64,000 bases of DNA from CAVSVP01 sp963731125 (GCA_963731125.1 CAVSVP010000014.1:45422-109421); one strand, 5' to 3'. Positions 37,576 through 46,529 are shown, counted from the stretch's first letter. Notes: generated by a model from the letters alone, not told the origin. Program-made: numbers and translations.

Positions 37576-38649
37576 CTAGGCGCTGGAATCGCGATTATCA
37601 AAGGTAACGCCAGGATGCGTGGCGTCTTGCGCATCCCGCCGCTGAGCTTCGATGTAGTTCATGATATTCTGAACCAGTTCCTGAGTTCCCTCGCCGGTCA
37701 TGGCAGAGATGAGAAATACCGGCCCCTGCCATTGCAGAGCACTTACGATCTCGCGTATGCATTGGTCGCGCTGCTCCGGCGGTAGCAGGTCGGCTTTATT
37801 GAGAACCAGCCAACGTTCCCGTTGCGCCAACTCTGCATTATAACGGGCTAGTTCTGCGGCAATGATACGTACGTCACGCACCGGGTTACCGCTGTCGCTG
37901 TATCGACCGATATCCACAAGATGCACTAATAAACGGGTGCGCGCTAGATGTTTAAGAAAGTGTACGCCCAGCCCTGCACCACTCGCCGCTCCTTCGATTA
38001 GGCCCGGAATATCCGCCATGACGAAACTCCGCAAAGGTCCCGCCCGCACAACGCCCAAGATAGGATAAAGGGTGGTAAAGGGGTAATCGGCGACTTTGGG
38101 CCGAGCAGAGGAAAGAGTACGAATTAAGGTCGACTTGCCGGCATTCGGCATCCCTAATAACCCGACATCAGCCATTACCTTAAGCTCCAGGCGCAGATTT
38201 CTTGATTCACCTGGTGTGCCCGGTTTGTGCTGGCGCGGTGCCCGATTGGTGCTACTTTTATAGCGGGCGTTGCCAATGCCGTGGAAACCGCCTCTGGTAA
38301 CCAGAAGCGTTTGCCCCGGCTGCACCAAGTCGCCAATAACTTCTTGAGTATCGGCATCACTTGCCACGGTACCCACCGGCACTTTAATAAAGCGGTCGGC
38401 ACCTTTTTTGCCGGTCCGGTTGCTGCCCATTCCCTGCTGTCCGCGCTCGGCACGAAACAACCGTGTATAGCGATAATCCGCCAGCGTATTCAAGTCGGGA
38501 TCGGCAAGTAAATAAACGCTGCCGCCATCGCCGCCATCGCCTCCGTCAGGTCCGCCAAAGGGGATGTATTTTTCGCGCCGAAAGCTGACGCAGCCATTAC
38601 CTCCAGCACCCGCTTCCACCCGGATCACGACTTCATCAACAAACTTCAT
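37576..38649 (-). CDS. obgE: GTPase ObgE/CgtA
   Basis: Ribosome-assembly GTPase (357 aa). Glycine-rich Obg fold at the N-terminus (RVEAGAGGNGCVSFRRE), G1 GMPNAGKSTLI, switch region PFTTLYP, G3 DIPGLIEGA and G4 NKAD. It lies between rpmA and proB on the same strand. A terminator-like hairpin separates it from rpmA, so expression may partly depend on read-through. Confidence 0.95.
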   Translation of the reverse strand: MKFVDEVVIRVEAGAGGNGCVSFRREKYIPFGGPDGGDGGDGGSVYLLADPDLNTLADYRYTRLFRAERGQQGMGSNRTGKKGADRFIKVPVGTVASDADTQEVIGDLVQPGQTLLVTRGGFHGIGNARYKSSTNRAPRQHKPGTPGESRNLRLELKVMADVGLLGMPNAGKSTLIRTLSSARPKVADYPFTTLYPILGVVRAGPLRSFVMADIPGLIEGAASGAGLGVHFLKHLARTRLLVHLVDIGRYSDSGNPVRDVRIIAAELARYNAELAQRERWLVLNKADLLPPEQRDQCIREIVSALQWQGPVFLISAMTGEGTQELVQNIMNYIEAQRRDAQDATHPGVTFDNRDSSA

Positions 38650-38700
38650 TGCGCTATGCTAAATTCCCCGCTAACGTGTGACTAGGTACGTAAGCAGTAT

Positions 38701-38730
38701 AAACAAAAGCCCCGCACGCAGGCGGGGCTT
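38701..38730 (-). terminator. Terminator after rpmA
   Basis: On the minus strand AAGCCCCGC and GCGGGGCTT form a perfect 9-bp stem with a 6-nt loop, followed by TTTTGTTT. It sits 28 nt after the rpmA stop and may limit the rplU-rpmA message ahead of obgE. Confidence 0.8.
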
Positions 38731-38757
38731 GAGTCGTGCGGAGATCCGTTGAGCCAA

Positions 38758-39018
38758 TTAATTCATTGGATAAACGCTCACATGCTTACGATTTTTCGGA
38801 CCCTTAGTTTCGAAAACCACTTTGCCGTCAACTTTGGCATAGAGCGTATGGTCTTTACCGCAGCCTACGTTTAGACCCGGATGAAACCGAGTACCGCGTT
38901 GGCGCACGATAATGCTACCTGCGCAAGCTCTCTGGCCGCCAAACAACTTAACGCCCAGCCGCTTGGATTCTGAATCGCGGCCGTTGCGGCTACTGCCGCC
39001 TGCCTTTTTATGTGCCAT
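38758..39018 (-). CDS. rpmA: 50S ribosomal protein L27
   Basis: 86-aa protein beginning AHKKAGGSSRNGRDSESKRL, the L27 signature; its N-terminal tail reaches the peptidyl transferase centre. It is co-transcribed with rplU, which ends 3 bp upstream. Confidence 0.97.
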   Translation of the reverse strand: MAHKKAGGSSRNGRDSESKRLGVKLFGGQRACAGSIIVRQRGTRFHPGLNVGCGKDHTLYAKVDGKVVFETKGPKNRKHVSVYPMN

Positions 39019-39021
39019 TGC

Positions 39022-39357
39022 TTAAGCCCCTACCTCTTCTGGCGTTGCCGGATTGATACCAGTGATCTGCAGCTCCGTATAGGCCTGACGGTGCCCCATC
39101 CGTTTAAGATGGTGCTTACGGCGTCGGAACTTAACAATTTCAACTTTGCGGCCGCGACCATGACCCTTTACAGTGGCCGTTACCTTGCTACCCTTGATGT
39201 AGGGAGTACCGACAGTGATTTGCTCGCCATCGGCAATCAACAACACTTCCTCAATATCGAGTGGGGTTCCTTCAGCGGCTTGAATTTTTTCCACTTTGAG
39301 TGTTTGATTCTCTTGAACCCGGTATTGCTTGCCTCCGGTCTTAATAACAGCATACAT
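39022..39357 (-). CDS. rplU: 50S ribosomal protein L21
   Basis: 111-aa protein with MYAVIKTGGKQYRVQ at its start and the KRRKHH-type RNA-binding segment. First gene of rplU-rpmA; a good promoter lies upstream at 39404-39432. Confidence 0.97.
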   Translation of the reverse strand: MYAVIKTGGKQYRVQENQTLKVEKIQAAEGTPLDIEEVLLIADGEQITVGTPYIKGSKVTATVKGHGRGRKVEIVKFRRRKHHLKRMGHRQAYTELQITGINPATPEEVGA

Positions 39358-39403
39358 TGCTGAATCTCCGACTTATTCGTCTGTCTCAAACTAAAGACAA
39401 TCA

Positions 39404-39432
39404 ATGATAGTCACTCGCTTTAGTTAGGTCAA
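39404..39432 (-). promoter_or_regulatory. Predicted sigma70 promoter for rplU-rpmA
   Basis: On the minus strand TTGACC (39432-39427) and TATCAT (39409-39404) are spaced 17 bp. Start of transcription near 39397 gives a leader of about 40 nt. Confidence 0.55.
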
Positions 39433-39570
39433 ATGAATTATATTCTCCAGCATAACGTGCCAACGCCTCCAACCGACTCAACATAAATATCTGCCGAATG
39501 CATGACCTCGATACTGTCCAACAACGCCCATTCCGGCATGCATGTGTTTTTAAGAGAACTCTAAAAAAAT

Positions 39571-40539
39571 ATGGGTATTCATGACGTTAGAGCCCTCATC
39601 GTGGATGATATGCGAGCTGTAGATCAAGTCATTCACCAACAACTTCATTCCGAAGTGGTGCTTATCAAGCAACTTGGTGCCTATATTATCAATAGCGGCG
39701 GCAAGCGGCTTAGGCCGCAAATTCTGCTACTGACGGCACGCGCTTGCGATTACCATGGTGCTAAGCATATCGATGCAGCGGCGATCATCGAATTTATCCA
39801 TACGGCGACCTTGCTGCATGATGACGTGGTGGACGATTCCGCGTTACGCCGCGGTCGCGAGACAGCCAATGTGATTTGGGGTAACGAGGCCAGCGTATTA
39901 GTCGGCGATTTCCTTTACTCTCGCTCGTTTCAGATGATGGTGAATATTCGTAACCTGAAAGTCATGGATATTCTTGCCAACACAACCAATGCCATCGCCG
40001 AAGGTGAGGTGATGCAGTTGCTGAATTGTCATGATCCTGCTACGACGGAAGACCAGTATATGGAAGTCATTCACTGCAAGACCGCCAAACTTTTTGAAGC
40101 GGCTGCCCAGCTAGGGGCAGTGCTTGCCGAGCGTGCCGAAAAAGAAGAACTGGCTTTCGCCAAATACGGTATGCACTTAGGTACGGCTTTTCAATTGATT
40201 GACGATACATTGGACTATAGTGCTCTCAGTCCGGAACTCGGTAAAAATATCGGTGATGATCTAGCCGAGGGTAAGCCCACTTTGCCGTTGATTTACGCTA
40301 TGCGAGAGGGTACCGTGCAAGAAGCTAAACTCATTGAGCGAGCCATTGAGCATGGCGGGCGGGAAAACATAGATACTGTTATCAAGACCATTGAGTCTAC
40401 GGGTGCAATTGCATATACTGAAAGCCTTGCTAAGCGAGAAGCCAATTTTGCCATAGAAGCTCTGCGAGCTATTCCCGAGTCGCCCTATAAAGATGCACTG
40501 ATTTATCTTGCAGAGTTTTCGGTTAATCGCACTTATTGA
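39571..40539 (+). CDS. ispB: Octaprenyl diphosphate synthase
   Basis: Trans-polyprenyl synthase (322 aa) making the ubiquinone side chain. First Asp-rich motif LLHDDVVDDSALRRG and second LIDDTLDY are both intact. Divergent from rplU, the usual setting for ispB. The tRNA-Pro gene follows by 9 bp. Confidence 0.94.
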   Translation: MGIHDVRALIVDDMRAVDQVIHQQLHSEVVLIKQLGAYIINSGGKRLRPQILLLTARACDYHGAKHIDAAAIIEFIHTATLLHDDVVDDSALRRGRETANVIWGNEASVLVGDFLYSRSFQMMVNIRNLKVMDILANTTNAIAEGEVMQLLNCHDPATTEDQYMEVIHCKTAKLFEAAAQLGAVLAERAEKEELAFAKYGMHLGTAFQLIDDTLDYSALSPELGKNIGDDLAEGKPTLPLIYAMREGTVQEAKLIERAIEHGGRENIDTVIKTIESTGAIAYTESLAKREANFAIEALRAIPESPYKDALIYLAEFSVNRTY

Positions 40540-40548
40540 TCACCAAGT

Positions 40549-40625
40549 CGGGGTGTAGCTCAGTCTGGTAGAGCACTGCCTTCGGGAGGCAGGGGCCGGA
40601 GGTTCGAATCCTCTCACCCCGACCA
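40549..40625 (+). tRNA. tRNA-Pro(CGG)
   Basis: A 77-nt cloverleaf with acceptor arms CGGGGTG and CACCCCG, D-arm AGCTCAGTCTGGTAGAGC, anticodon stem CTGCC/GGCAG with loop TTCGGGA (anticodon CGG), T-loop TTCGAAT, discriminator A and encoded CCA. It serves CCG codons. Its 3' part is the target of the island that follows. Confidence 0.95.
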
Positions 40626-40636
40626 ATTAAATCAAA
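40580..40636 (+). repeat. Attachment-site repeat, copy 1 (in tRNA-Pro)
   Basis: These 57 bp, from the anticodon stem/loop through CCA plus 11 bp of flank, are identical to 56598-56654. Integration of an element at a tRNA 3' end leaves exactly this picture: a working tRNA at one end and a tRNA fragment at the other. Confidence 0.88.
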
Positions 40637-40794
40637 AGCTTGTTTAAAAATCCCCACTACTGCTTTTTATGCTTAAGTGCATGATAAGTGCAAAATGCAT
40701 AAATTGAGTGGCATTAGAGCACTTGCCGATAAGCTACCCGCTGTGAATGTAACTTTTATTCTTCGTGCATTACATCTTGGGTAATGCATTTCAG

Positions 40795-41352
40795 CTACCG
40801 CCTTTTCCAGCTACCACTTGAGCGGTTTGGCTCAGCCCAATCTCCAACGAGTGGCAAGCCAGCTGCTTGTCTCGCTATCTTCTGATTCTTGCGACGCTCT
40901 TGCTCCGCTTTGCGCTGCTCCGGCTCTAGTTCCCGCTGTTGAGCTTGTACGGCGTTAAACTGCTGCTGCATTTGCTGGTAGCGTGCTTGGATTGCAGCCT
41001 CTTGCTCTGTATTGCGGCAACGTCGCCGGGCATGTGCTGAGCCACAGGCCTTGAGCTTGGCAATTTCCGATCGAAGCTGCTGATTCTCCTGACGTAGCGC
41101 ACGTACCTCTGCCTCAAGGCCGGGAATGCGCGATATGCCGTCTTTGCGGGAGATAATATCCACCAGTGTCTCGGCAATCTGTTTGGATGAGATATTCTTT
41201 CCTGGAGTGCCTCCAGCTTTCTTCACAATTCGATCGCGAAGTTTGGCTGGCAGCACCCACTGTACCGGCACTTGGCCTGACGCCTTCTGCTTTTCGCGGG
41301 TTTTTCGTGTGGCTAGCGTGCCCACGCTTGGGTTTTGGACTCGTTTCGTCAT
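40795..41352 (-). CDS. Coiled-coil protein of unknown function
   Basis: Not recognised (185 aa). The N-terminal part is basic and helical (TRKTREKQKASGQVPVQW, LRDRIVKKAGG), suggesting DNA binding. The middle is a coiled coil (LEAEVRALRQENQQLRSEIAKL), and the C-terminal third is Gln/Glu/Arg-rich. It is first inside the island. It loosely recalls plasmid and island DNA-binding proteins with long coils, but no family can be named. Confidence 0.6.
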   Translation of the reverse strand: MTKRVQNPSVGTLATRKTREKQKASGQVPVQWVLPAKLRDRIVKKAGGTPGKNISSKQIAETLVDIISRKDGISRIPGLEAEVRALRQENQQLRSEIAKLKACGSAHARRRCRNTEQEAAIQARYQQMQQQFNAVQAQQRELEPEQRKAEQERRKNQKIARQAAGLPLVGDWAEPNRSSGSWKRR

Positions 41353-41662
41353 AATAATCGCATTAGAATATTAATGATTACTAATGTATAGGCTAATAAG
41401 CAGTAACCGTGTTCTCAAGTCGTGAGGCTAAACCGTTGCAAATCGGCATTTTTACTAGCGTATCATGAATTAGTGAACGGGTTAATTTACATGGAAAGGC
41501 GGATTTCTAGATAGATTGGATGTGTGAATGGATGCAATATATTGCAACCTCATAATTGCGTACTTAAGGTAGTGCAGAACTACGTTTTCTTCGATTAAAA
41601 TAACGTTGCGTATCGCTTCGACAAAACAGCACGCATTATTCTATAGTAACGGAGCAAAACCG

Positions 41663-42421
41663 ATGTTAGACAGGATGTCTTTGAAAAATTTACTTTTTAT
41701 ATTCGCCTTTTTTGTTTCTTCTATTCCTTATGGCTATAGCCAAATTTCCACAGGCAACGACCTATTTGATTACTGTAAAGAAGTGGATAAAGATTCTCAG
41801 GATACCAATTTTCTTAGTGCTGGTTCCTGCATGGGTTTTATAAAGGGAATTGTGGGAAGTAGCCTCTTTGAATCCTGCCCCTCCAGTGGAGTTACAGTGG
41901 GACAAGCTGTCGACGTATTCTTACGCTATGCGAACACACATCCTCAAGATTTAAACTTACCTGCTGACTTATTAGTTAGGAGGGCATTAAGCCAAGCTTG
42001 GCCTTGTGGTGGAGTAAGCACCTTACCAGTTCACCGCGGTTCTTGGTACAACCCTAATCGTGATGGCGAGGGGTTTCTCATCGATATGGTATACAACGGA
42101 AATTCCCCTACTTTGATAGCTTACTGGTATACCTATAACCAAGGACAACAAATGTGGTTAGTTGGTGCCGCCCCCTTTTCCTGGGGCGTCACCAGTGTGC
42201 AAATGGATATGTACGTGACAGATGGCCCCAACTTTGGTGATGCATTTAATCCTGCTGACGTTAATCGCACCCCCTGGGGGACAGTGACATTTAGCTTCCC
42301 GTCCTGCAACAGTGCAGTGGTTAGTTATACCTCACAGTTGGGGCATGGCTCAGGAACAATCCAACTTAGTCGTATAGTTCCTACGTCGCCTCTCATAGAT
42401 GACTATTGTTCTGATTCTTAA
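41663..42421 (+). CDS. Secreted Rap1a/Tai-domain fusion protein
   Basis: Protein of 252 aa from ATG 41663 (GGAG 8 nt upstream). A signal peptide (MSLKNLLFIFAFFVSSIPYGYS) is followed by a Rap1a/Tai-like domain (SCMGFIKGIVGSS, SGVTVGQAVDVFLRYANTHP, ALSQAWPC). Rap1a/Tai proteins are periplasmic immunity proteins against type VI secretion amidase toxins. A second domain follows from about residue 128 (RGSWYNPNRDGEGF, AYWYTYNQGQQMWLVG, TPWGTVTFSF), seen elsewhere as an extracellular beta-rich repeat. This combination is unusual, and no cognate toxin is nearby. Confidence 0.72.
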   Translation: MLDRMSLKNLLFIFAFFVSSIPYGYSQISTGNDLFDYCKEVDKDSQDTNFLSAGSCMGFIKGIVGSSLFESCPSSGVTVGQAVDVFLRYANTHPQDLNLPADLLVRRALSQAWPCGGVSTLPVHRGSWYNPNRDGEGFLIDMVYNGNSPTLIAYWYTYNQGQQMWLVGAAPFSWGVTSVQMDMYVTDGPNFGDAFNPADVNRTPWGTVTFSFPSCNSAVVSYTSQLGHGSGTIQLSRIVPTSPLIDDYCSDS

Positions 42422-42430
42422 ATATCTCTC

Positions 42431-42481
42431 ATAAGGACTTAGCCCAGCAAGATGCTGGGCTAATCTAATTCCCCAACTTAT
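42431..42481. repeat. Two-tier palindrome after Rap1a/Tai gene
   Basis: Outer arms ATAAG (42431-42435) and CTTAT (42477-42481) enclose a perfect 10-bp inner stem, TTAGCCCAGC (42439-42448) with GCTGGGCTAA (42454-42463). It may be a terminator, but the outer arms give it the look of the attC-like elements after the next two genes. Confidence 0.5.
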
Positions 42482-42523
42482 TAGCACACCGCACAATATT
42501 TGATATGTTCGAGAGAGGGACAA

Positions 42524-43210
42524 GTGGCTTCATCTGAAAAAGAAGAAATCAATAAGACGCAAGGCCAGAAAATTAAAGTGCCTTGCTCTGAATGCTCAGG
42601 AAAGACATATCATAACGTCCTGCTTTCCCTTGACAAAGCCGGGGAAGAACATGATGAAGATTTCGATTTTTATTGGGATGCCCATTATCAAATCATTCAG
42701 TGCCAAGGTTGCAAAACGGTTTCATTTCGGCTTACACAATCGAACTCTGAGGACTACGTTCAAACAAGCCATGATGAATGGCAGCAATACGTCTACGAAA
42801 ATCTTTATCCTTCAAGACTCGAAGGGAGAAAGAGGATTGACGACGATATCGTATATTTGCCAGTCAAGATTAAGCGTATTTACAACGAAACGCTCCAAGC
42901 ATTGAACGCAAAATCACAGGTATTGGCAGGCATCGGGCTTAGGGCTCTCGTCGAGACAGTATGCAAAGAAAAGAGTGCATCCGGTAGCAATCTGCATAAG
43001 AAGATTGATGACTTGGTTGTTAAGAATATTCTTACTCCTGCTGGTGCAGACATTCTACACAAAATAAGAACCCTTGGTAATGATGCGGCACACGAAGTCA
43101 AACCGCATAGTGAAAAGCAATTGAGCCTTGCCATGGATGTTATCGAGCACTTGCTTAAGGATGTATATATTCTTCCGAAGCAAATAGCGGCGGAGTTTAA
43201 TGATGAATAG
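42524..43210 (+). CDS. DUF4145 domain protein
   Basis: Protein of 228 aa from GTG 42524, with GAGAGG close upstream; the frame is open to TTG 42500. An N-terminal zinc-ribbon-like part (PCSECSGK...CQGCKT) precedes the DUF4145 core: AGIGLRALVETVCKEK, NLHKKIDDL, and IRTLGNDAAHE. DUF4145 occurs in restriction and defence proteins and is probably RNA- or nucleotide-related; its activity is not known. It lies between two palindromes and before a DUF3800 gene. Confidence 0.8.
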   Translation: MASSEKEEINKTQGQKIKVPCSECSGKTYHNVLLSLDKAGEEHDEDFDFYWDAHYQIIQCQGCKTVSFRLTQSNSEDYVQTSHDEWQQYVYENLYPSRLEGRKRIDDDIVYLPVKIKRIYNETLQALNAKSQVLAGIGLRALVETVCKEKSASGSNLHKKIDDLVVKNILTPAGADILHKIRTLGNDAAHEVKPHSEKQLSLAMDVIEHLLKDVYILPKQIAAEFNDE

Positions 43211-43211
43211 G

Positions 43212-43282
43212 CATAACAATCAAATTAGCCGACGCTGAAAAGCGCATAGCGTTTTTGGGGTCGGCTAATTTGAATCCTTATG
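43212..43282. repeat. attC-like palindrome between DUF4145 and DUF3800 genes
   Basis: Outer arms CATAA (43212-43216) and TTATG (43278-43282), a short unpaired part, then perfect 13-bp inner arms at 43221-43233 and 43260-43272. The left half, TAACAATCAAATTAGCCGAC, resembles the left half of integron attC sites, with R-box, spacer, then AGCCGAC. The right R-box lacks the first G of GTTRRRY, and extrahelical bases are not obvious, so it is attC-like, not certain. Confidence 0.5.
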
Positions 43283-43310
43283 TGCCAGAAAAGCAACGGT
43301 GAGCGTTACC

Positions 43311-44426
43311 ATGGATGTCGATGCACTTAGAGAAAGCACCATTTCCATACACAGACTTAAAAACGTTGATGATGTTTATACATTCTACTACGACGAGACG
43401 AACAATGTTAGAAAATTTCATATTATAGAAGATGGATTCAACGTGACAGATCCAGGTAACTTCGTGTTAGCTGGAGTGCTGCATAAAGGACTATCTAAGG
43501 ACATTGATTACGGACCACTTTTTCATAGCTTGAATCTTCAAGCAACAGCGAAAGAGCTCAAGTTAAAGCATATCGCAAGCGGAGACTTCGAATCGATTCT
43601 TGCATCAAAAAAAATAGGCAAGATACTTCGGTGGCTAATTGATAATGAATTTTATGTACATTATTTTAATTTGAACATAATCTACTGGTCTTTGATAGAT
43701 ATTGTCGATGCGGTTCTAGAACAAACAAGAAATTCCTTCTTTTCGATGTTTCATATGCGTATAAAGAACGATCTATATAGGCTTGTTATAAATGACCGGC
43801 TGTCATTTATCACTGTTGCTCGCAAATATGGGTTCCCAAACATTAAACCAGATCATGCTGCAGAATTTTTAGGATGGCTTTCTAAATTCTTCCGGAAAAA
43901 TTTGAATGTTCTAGATGACGTTCGAAGCTATTTATTCAAAAGTTTCATCGAAAGCATGGAAGAAGTTGATAAGTTACCTTTTTTAGAAAACGAACGCGAA
44001 CACGTTCTTATAGATAATTTCTCAAGTTTCTATTTCAGAACGCTCTATATATTCAAGAATTCAAGACACATCTTTGACATGGAAAAGAATGTTGAGAGAG
44101 AGCTAAATTTGCTACGAAAAAGGGGCGATGGAAGGCATGTGAATAACTATTTTTTTGTAGATTCAATGAAGGAGCCCGCCATACAATTATCAGATGTTGT
44201 TTCCGGGCTACTTGGGAAGCTATTTACCTTTATAAGGAATTCGGAATTCGATAGCCTTAGTATTATCAAGAAAAACCTAAACTATTTTGGGAGTGAAAAT
44301 CGCGACTTATTGACGACATTAATTGATAAATCCGATAATATAAGCAACGGATTTTTCTGTATGTTAGCTAGTGAGGAAGAATGTCAGAAGCGCGACTACT
44401 TCTTGCATGATCTGCATGGCACATAA
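43311..44426 (+). CDS. DUF3800 domain protein
   Basis: Protein of 371 aa from ATG 43311 (GGTGAG 7 nt upstream; GTG 43299 is an alternative). The start of the domain has TFYYDETNN, matching the YxDExG motif of DUF3800, which has an RNase H-like fold. A late Asp lies in VDSMKEPAIQLSDVVSG, where the family has its second acidic motif. DUF3800 proteins are common in defence islands and mobile elements. Codon use is A/T-rich compared with the core genome, suggesting transfer. Confidence 0.75.
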   Translation: MDVDALRESTISIHRLKNVDDVYTFYYDETNNVRKFHIIEDGFNVTDPGNFVLAGVLHKGLSKDIDYGPLFHSLNLQATAKELKLKHIASGDFESILASKKIGKILRWLIDNEFYVHYFNLNIIYWSLIDIVDAVLEQTRNSFFSMFHMRIKNDLYRLVINDRLSFITVARKYGFPNIKPDHAAEFLGWLSKFFRKNLNVLDDVRSYLFKSFIESMEEVDKLPFLENEREHVLIDNFSSFYFRTLYIFKNSRHIFDMEKNVERELNLLRKRGDGRHVNNYFFVDSMKEPAIQLSDVVSGLLGKLFTFIRNSEFDSLSIIKKNLNYFGSENRDLLTTLIDKSDNISNGFFCMLASEEECQKRDYFLHDLHGT

Positions 44427-44431
44427 CACTT

Positions 44432-44492
44432 ATGAGCCACCGTTTATCAAGAGGCAAAACATTCTCAATTAAACAGGTTTAAGTTGGCTCAT
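44432..44492. repeat. Palindrome after DUF3800 gene
   Basis: ATGAGCCA (44432-44439) and TGGCTCAT (44485-44492) pair perfectly, just after the DUF3800 stop and preceded by ATAAC. The rest of 44427-44728 holds no gene. It is the third palindrome that ends a gene in this row. Confidence 0.45.
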
Positions 44493-44728
44493 TATTTAAA
44501 TCAGTACGACAGTTCGATCGTATTATCTAACTTAATTTTTATTCTCTGGTGACAGAGCCGTACTCTGCACCAAACACCTATCAGGGGTAGTGGTTTAGGA
44601 ATACATCGGTGCCTTATAAAAAGCGAGAACAGTAGCTCACCATCCATACAATCAATCTATAAGTTGCTTAATTTAAAGACACTTGACTTATGCGTTGCTC
44701 ATTGAGAAAACTTGAGTGAACAGTTCCT

Positions 44729-45457
44729 TCAGTAATCCCAATTCTCATGCCGAAGTGGCGTGGCGTTGAGTTCATCCCGGTAGCTGCGCCAAAGGGGCAT
44801 ATAGTGATCCATCCGCTCCGCAAATCGCTCGTTGTGGTGGCGCTCAAAAAAATGAACCAGCTCGTGCACAATAATATATTCCAGGCACTGCACGGGTTTT
44901 TTGATGAGCTCCAGATTGAGCCAGATGCGTTTTGCTGCGATATTGCACGAACCCCATTTCGTCTTCATGCGCTTGATGCCCCAGGCGGGCATCGGCAGCT
45001 CCATCCGGTTTGTCCATTTTTCGAGCAAAGGTGAGGCTCGCTGGCGGAGCTCTTTTCGGTACCAGGCTTGAATGACGCGCTCGCGCGCGACGGCATCGGT
45101 GTTTTCAGGCATAAACAATGCAATCGTACTGCCGTTGCGCACAATAACCTGCGCAGGCCCCGGCCGCTCGATAACTTTTATCCTATAACGCCGTCCCAGA
45201 AAATAGTGGCTTTCCCCGGATACGTAATCCCGTCCGGACTGGCGCTCCTGTCCCGAAAACTTTGCCTGCTGCCGCCTAATCCAGCCAAGCCGTGAAATTA
45301 CCGCCAGGCGCACGGCATCATCGCTGATAGCCAGCGGTACCGCTACACGCACTCGGCCGAGCGGTGGATACACGCCCAGGTGCAGATTCTTGATGGCTTT
45401 GCGTACCACTTCCACCTGAATGCCGCTGACTTCAATAAAATGGCCTCTAGTAGTCAC
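44729..45457 (-). CDS. YgjP-like metallopeptidase (DUF45)
   Basis: Protein of 242 aa with zinc-protease motif IIVHELVHFFERHH and a third ligand region near RMDHYMPLW. This family (M48-like, WLM/YgjP) often sits directly after hsdR in type I restriction loci. The start overlaps the end of an hsdR fragment by 11 bp here, confirming that origin. Its job in restriction loci is not established. Confidence 0.82.
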   Translation of the reverse strand: MTTRGHFIEVSGIQVEVVRKAIKNLHLGVYPPLGRVRVAVPLAISDDAVRLAVISRLGWIRRQQAKFSGQERQSGRDYVSGESHYFLGRRYRIKVIERPGPAQVIVRNGSTIALFMPENTDAVARERVIQAWYRKELRQRASPLLEKWTNRMELPMPAWGIKRMKTKWGSCNIAAKRIWLNLELIKKPVQCLEYIIVHELVHFFERHHNERFAERMDHYMPLWRSYRDELNATPLRHENWDY

Positions 45458-45779
45458 GCTGATTTTTTACCAACTCAAAAATTTCCTTGGCCTTGACTTC
45501 ATAGCCACCCAGCTCTTCACGAATGGCGTTCAGTACTTCCCGTTCCTTAAAGCGATGGCCGCGCCAGTCGCTTTTTTTGACATAGCGCACGGCGGTATCA
45601 ATCTGGACCGCCAGGACTTCATCGTGGTCCAGATTGTCATAGAGCGCCCGTTTGGCTTGCGTGTCCAGTGACGGAGGATAGGCAGCAGTTTCGGTAGGCT
45701 TTTTCACCTTACCGGCGAGCTTGACCAGCTTCTCAAGGTATTCCTTGAGGTATAGGAATTTCAAAGTACTTCTCGCCAA
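45447..45779 (-). pseudogene. hsdR: C-terminal remnant of type I restriction subunit HsdR
   Basis: About 110 codons matching only the C-terminal end of HsdR (YPPSLDTQAKRALYDNL, DWRGHRFKEREVLNAIREEL). The helicase and nuclease parts are gone, and similarity stops near 45760 where IS-related DNA begins. hsdM and hsdS are also absent. It cannot be active; the downstream DUF45 gene survives. Confidence 0.75.
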
Positions 45780-45932
45780 CGGTGGATGGCAAGAGGCGAG
45801 GCGGTTTCCATTGACTGAACTCAGAGCAGAGCGTTGAGTAGGTAAAAATCAGGGCTAAAGACGATCAAAAGCCACGCAAAGCAAGCCCATCGGCTGCTGA
45901 GGCGACATGGAGACGGATTGATCCTGTGGTAT

Positions 45933-46529
45933 CTACGCCAGAGGCTCAAACGGGATGGGTTTCATCCGAGCCAGGTGTTGGTGATAGGGCTGCAGTTGCT
46001 GCGATGAGAGGCCGATAACAACGCCGGTTAATCGCAGCGGGGATTGACAGAGAATGCACTGCAAGGGGTCGAGGCCAAAGCTTTGCTGAAGCAGCGTTGG
46101 GTACCGAATGGGAATCATCGGTTTTTCCGGTTGCTCGAGTAACTGGTAGACCTTGGGGAGTAGCGTCGAGCGAACCCGATGGGCCAGGAAGCCGTAATAG
46201 CGGAGCATCCGAAAGCCTTTGTCGGGAATATGCTGGACAAAACGTTTGATGAACGCCTCAGCGTCGAAGGTGGCCGTTTGATGGCGTTGGGTGGTATGGT
46301 TCAGGTAGGCAAAGACCACGGTATTGCCATCGTAGTGCTTGAGGCGAGATAGGGCAAGCGGTGGGCGTTTGAGGTAACGGCCAAGGTAGTTGACGTTGCG
46401 CTGAGGATGATGATGGGGCTTGGCGAAATGCACGATCCAGGCTTTGCGATAATGGGAATCGAGCCAACGGTTCCAGTCAGCCAGCGTTGGTCGTGTACCG
46501 CTAGCGTGCGGGTAAATCAAAATGATCAA
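45933..46529 (-). pseudogene. IS91-family transposase, C-terminal remnant
   Basis: About 198 codons of an IS91-type Y2 transposase (AWIVHFAKPHHHPQRNVNYLGRYLKRPP read in parts, FRMLRYYGFLAHRVR). The N-terminal zinc finger and the rest of the catalytic domain are missing. It abuts an IS1-like gene on its 5' side. Inactive fragment. Confidence 0.75.
46489..46515 (+). repeat. 27-bp inverted repeat, left copy
   Basis: Perfect inverted match to 48182-48208. It lies within the IS91 remnant. The repeat pair brackets an IS1-like transposase and 1.67 kb, suggesting inversion or paired copies of IS91-derived sequence. Confidence 0.7.

Noticed and set aside
41400..44700. Complete integron
   Set aside because: No integron integrase or attI site is visible; only attC-like palindromes are.
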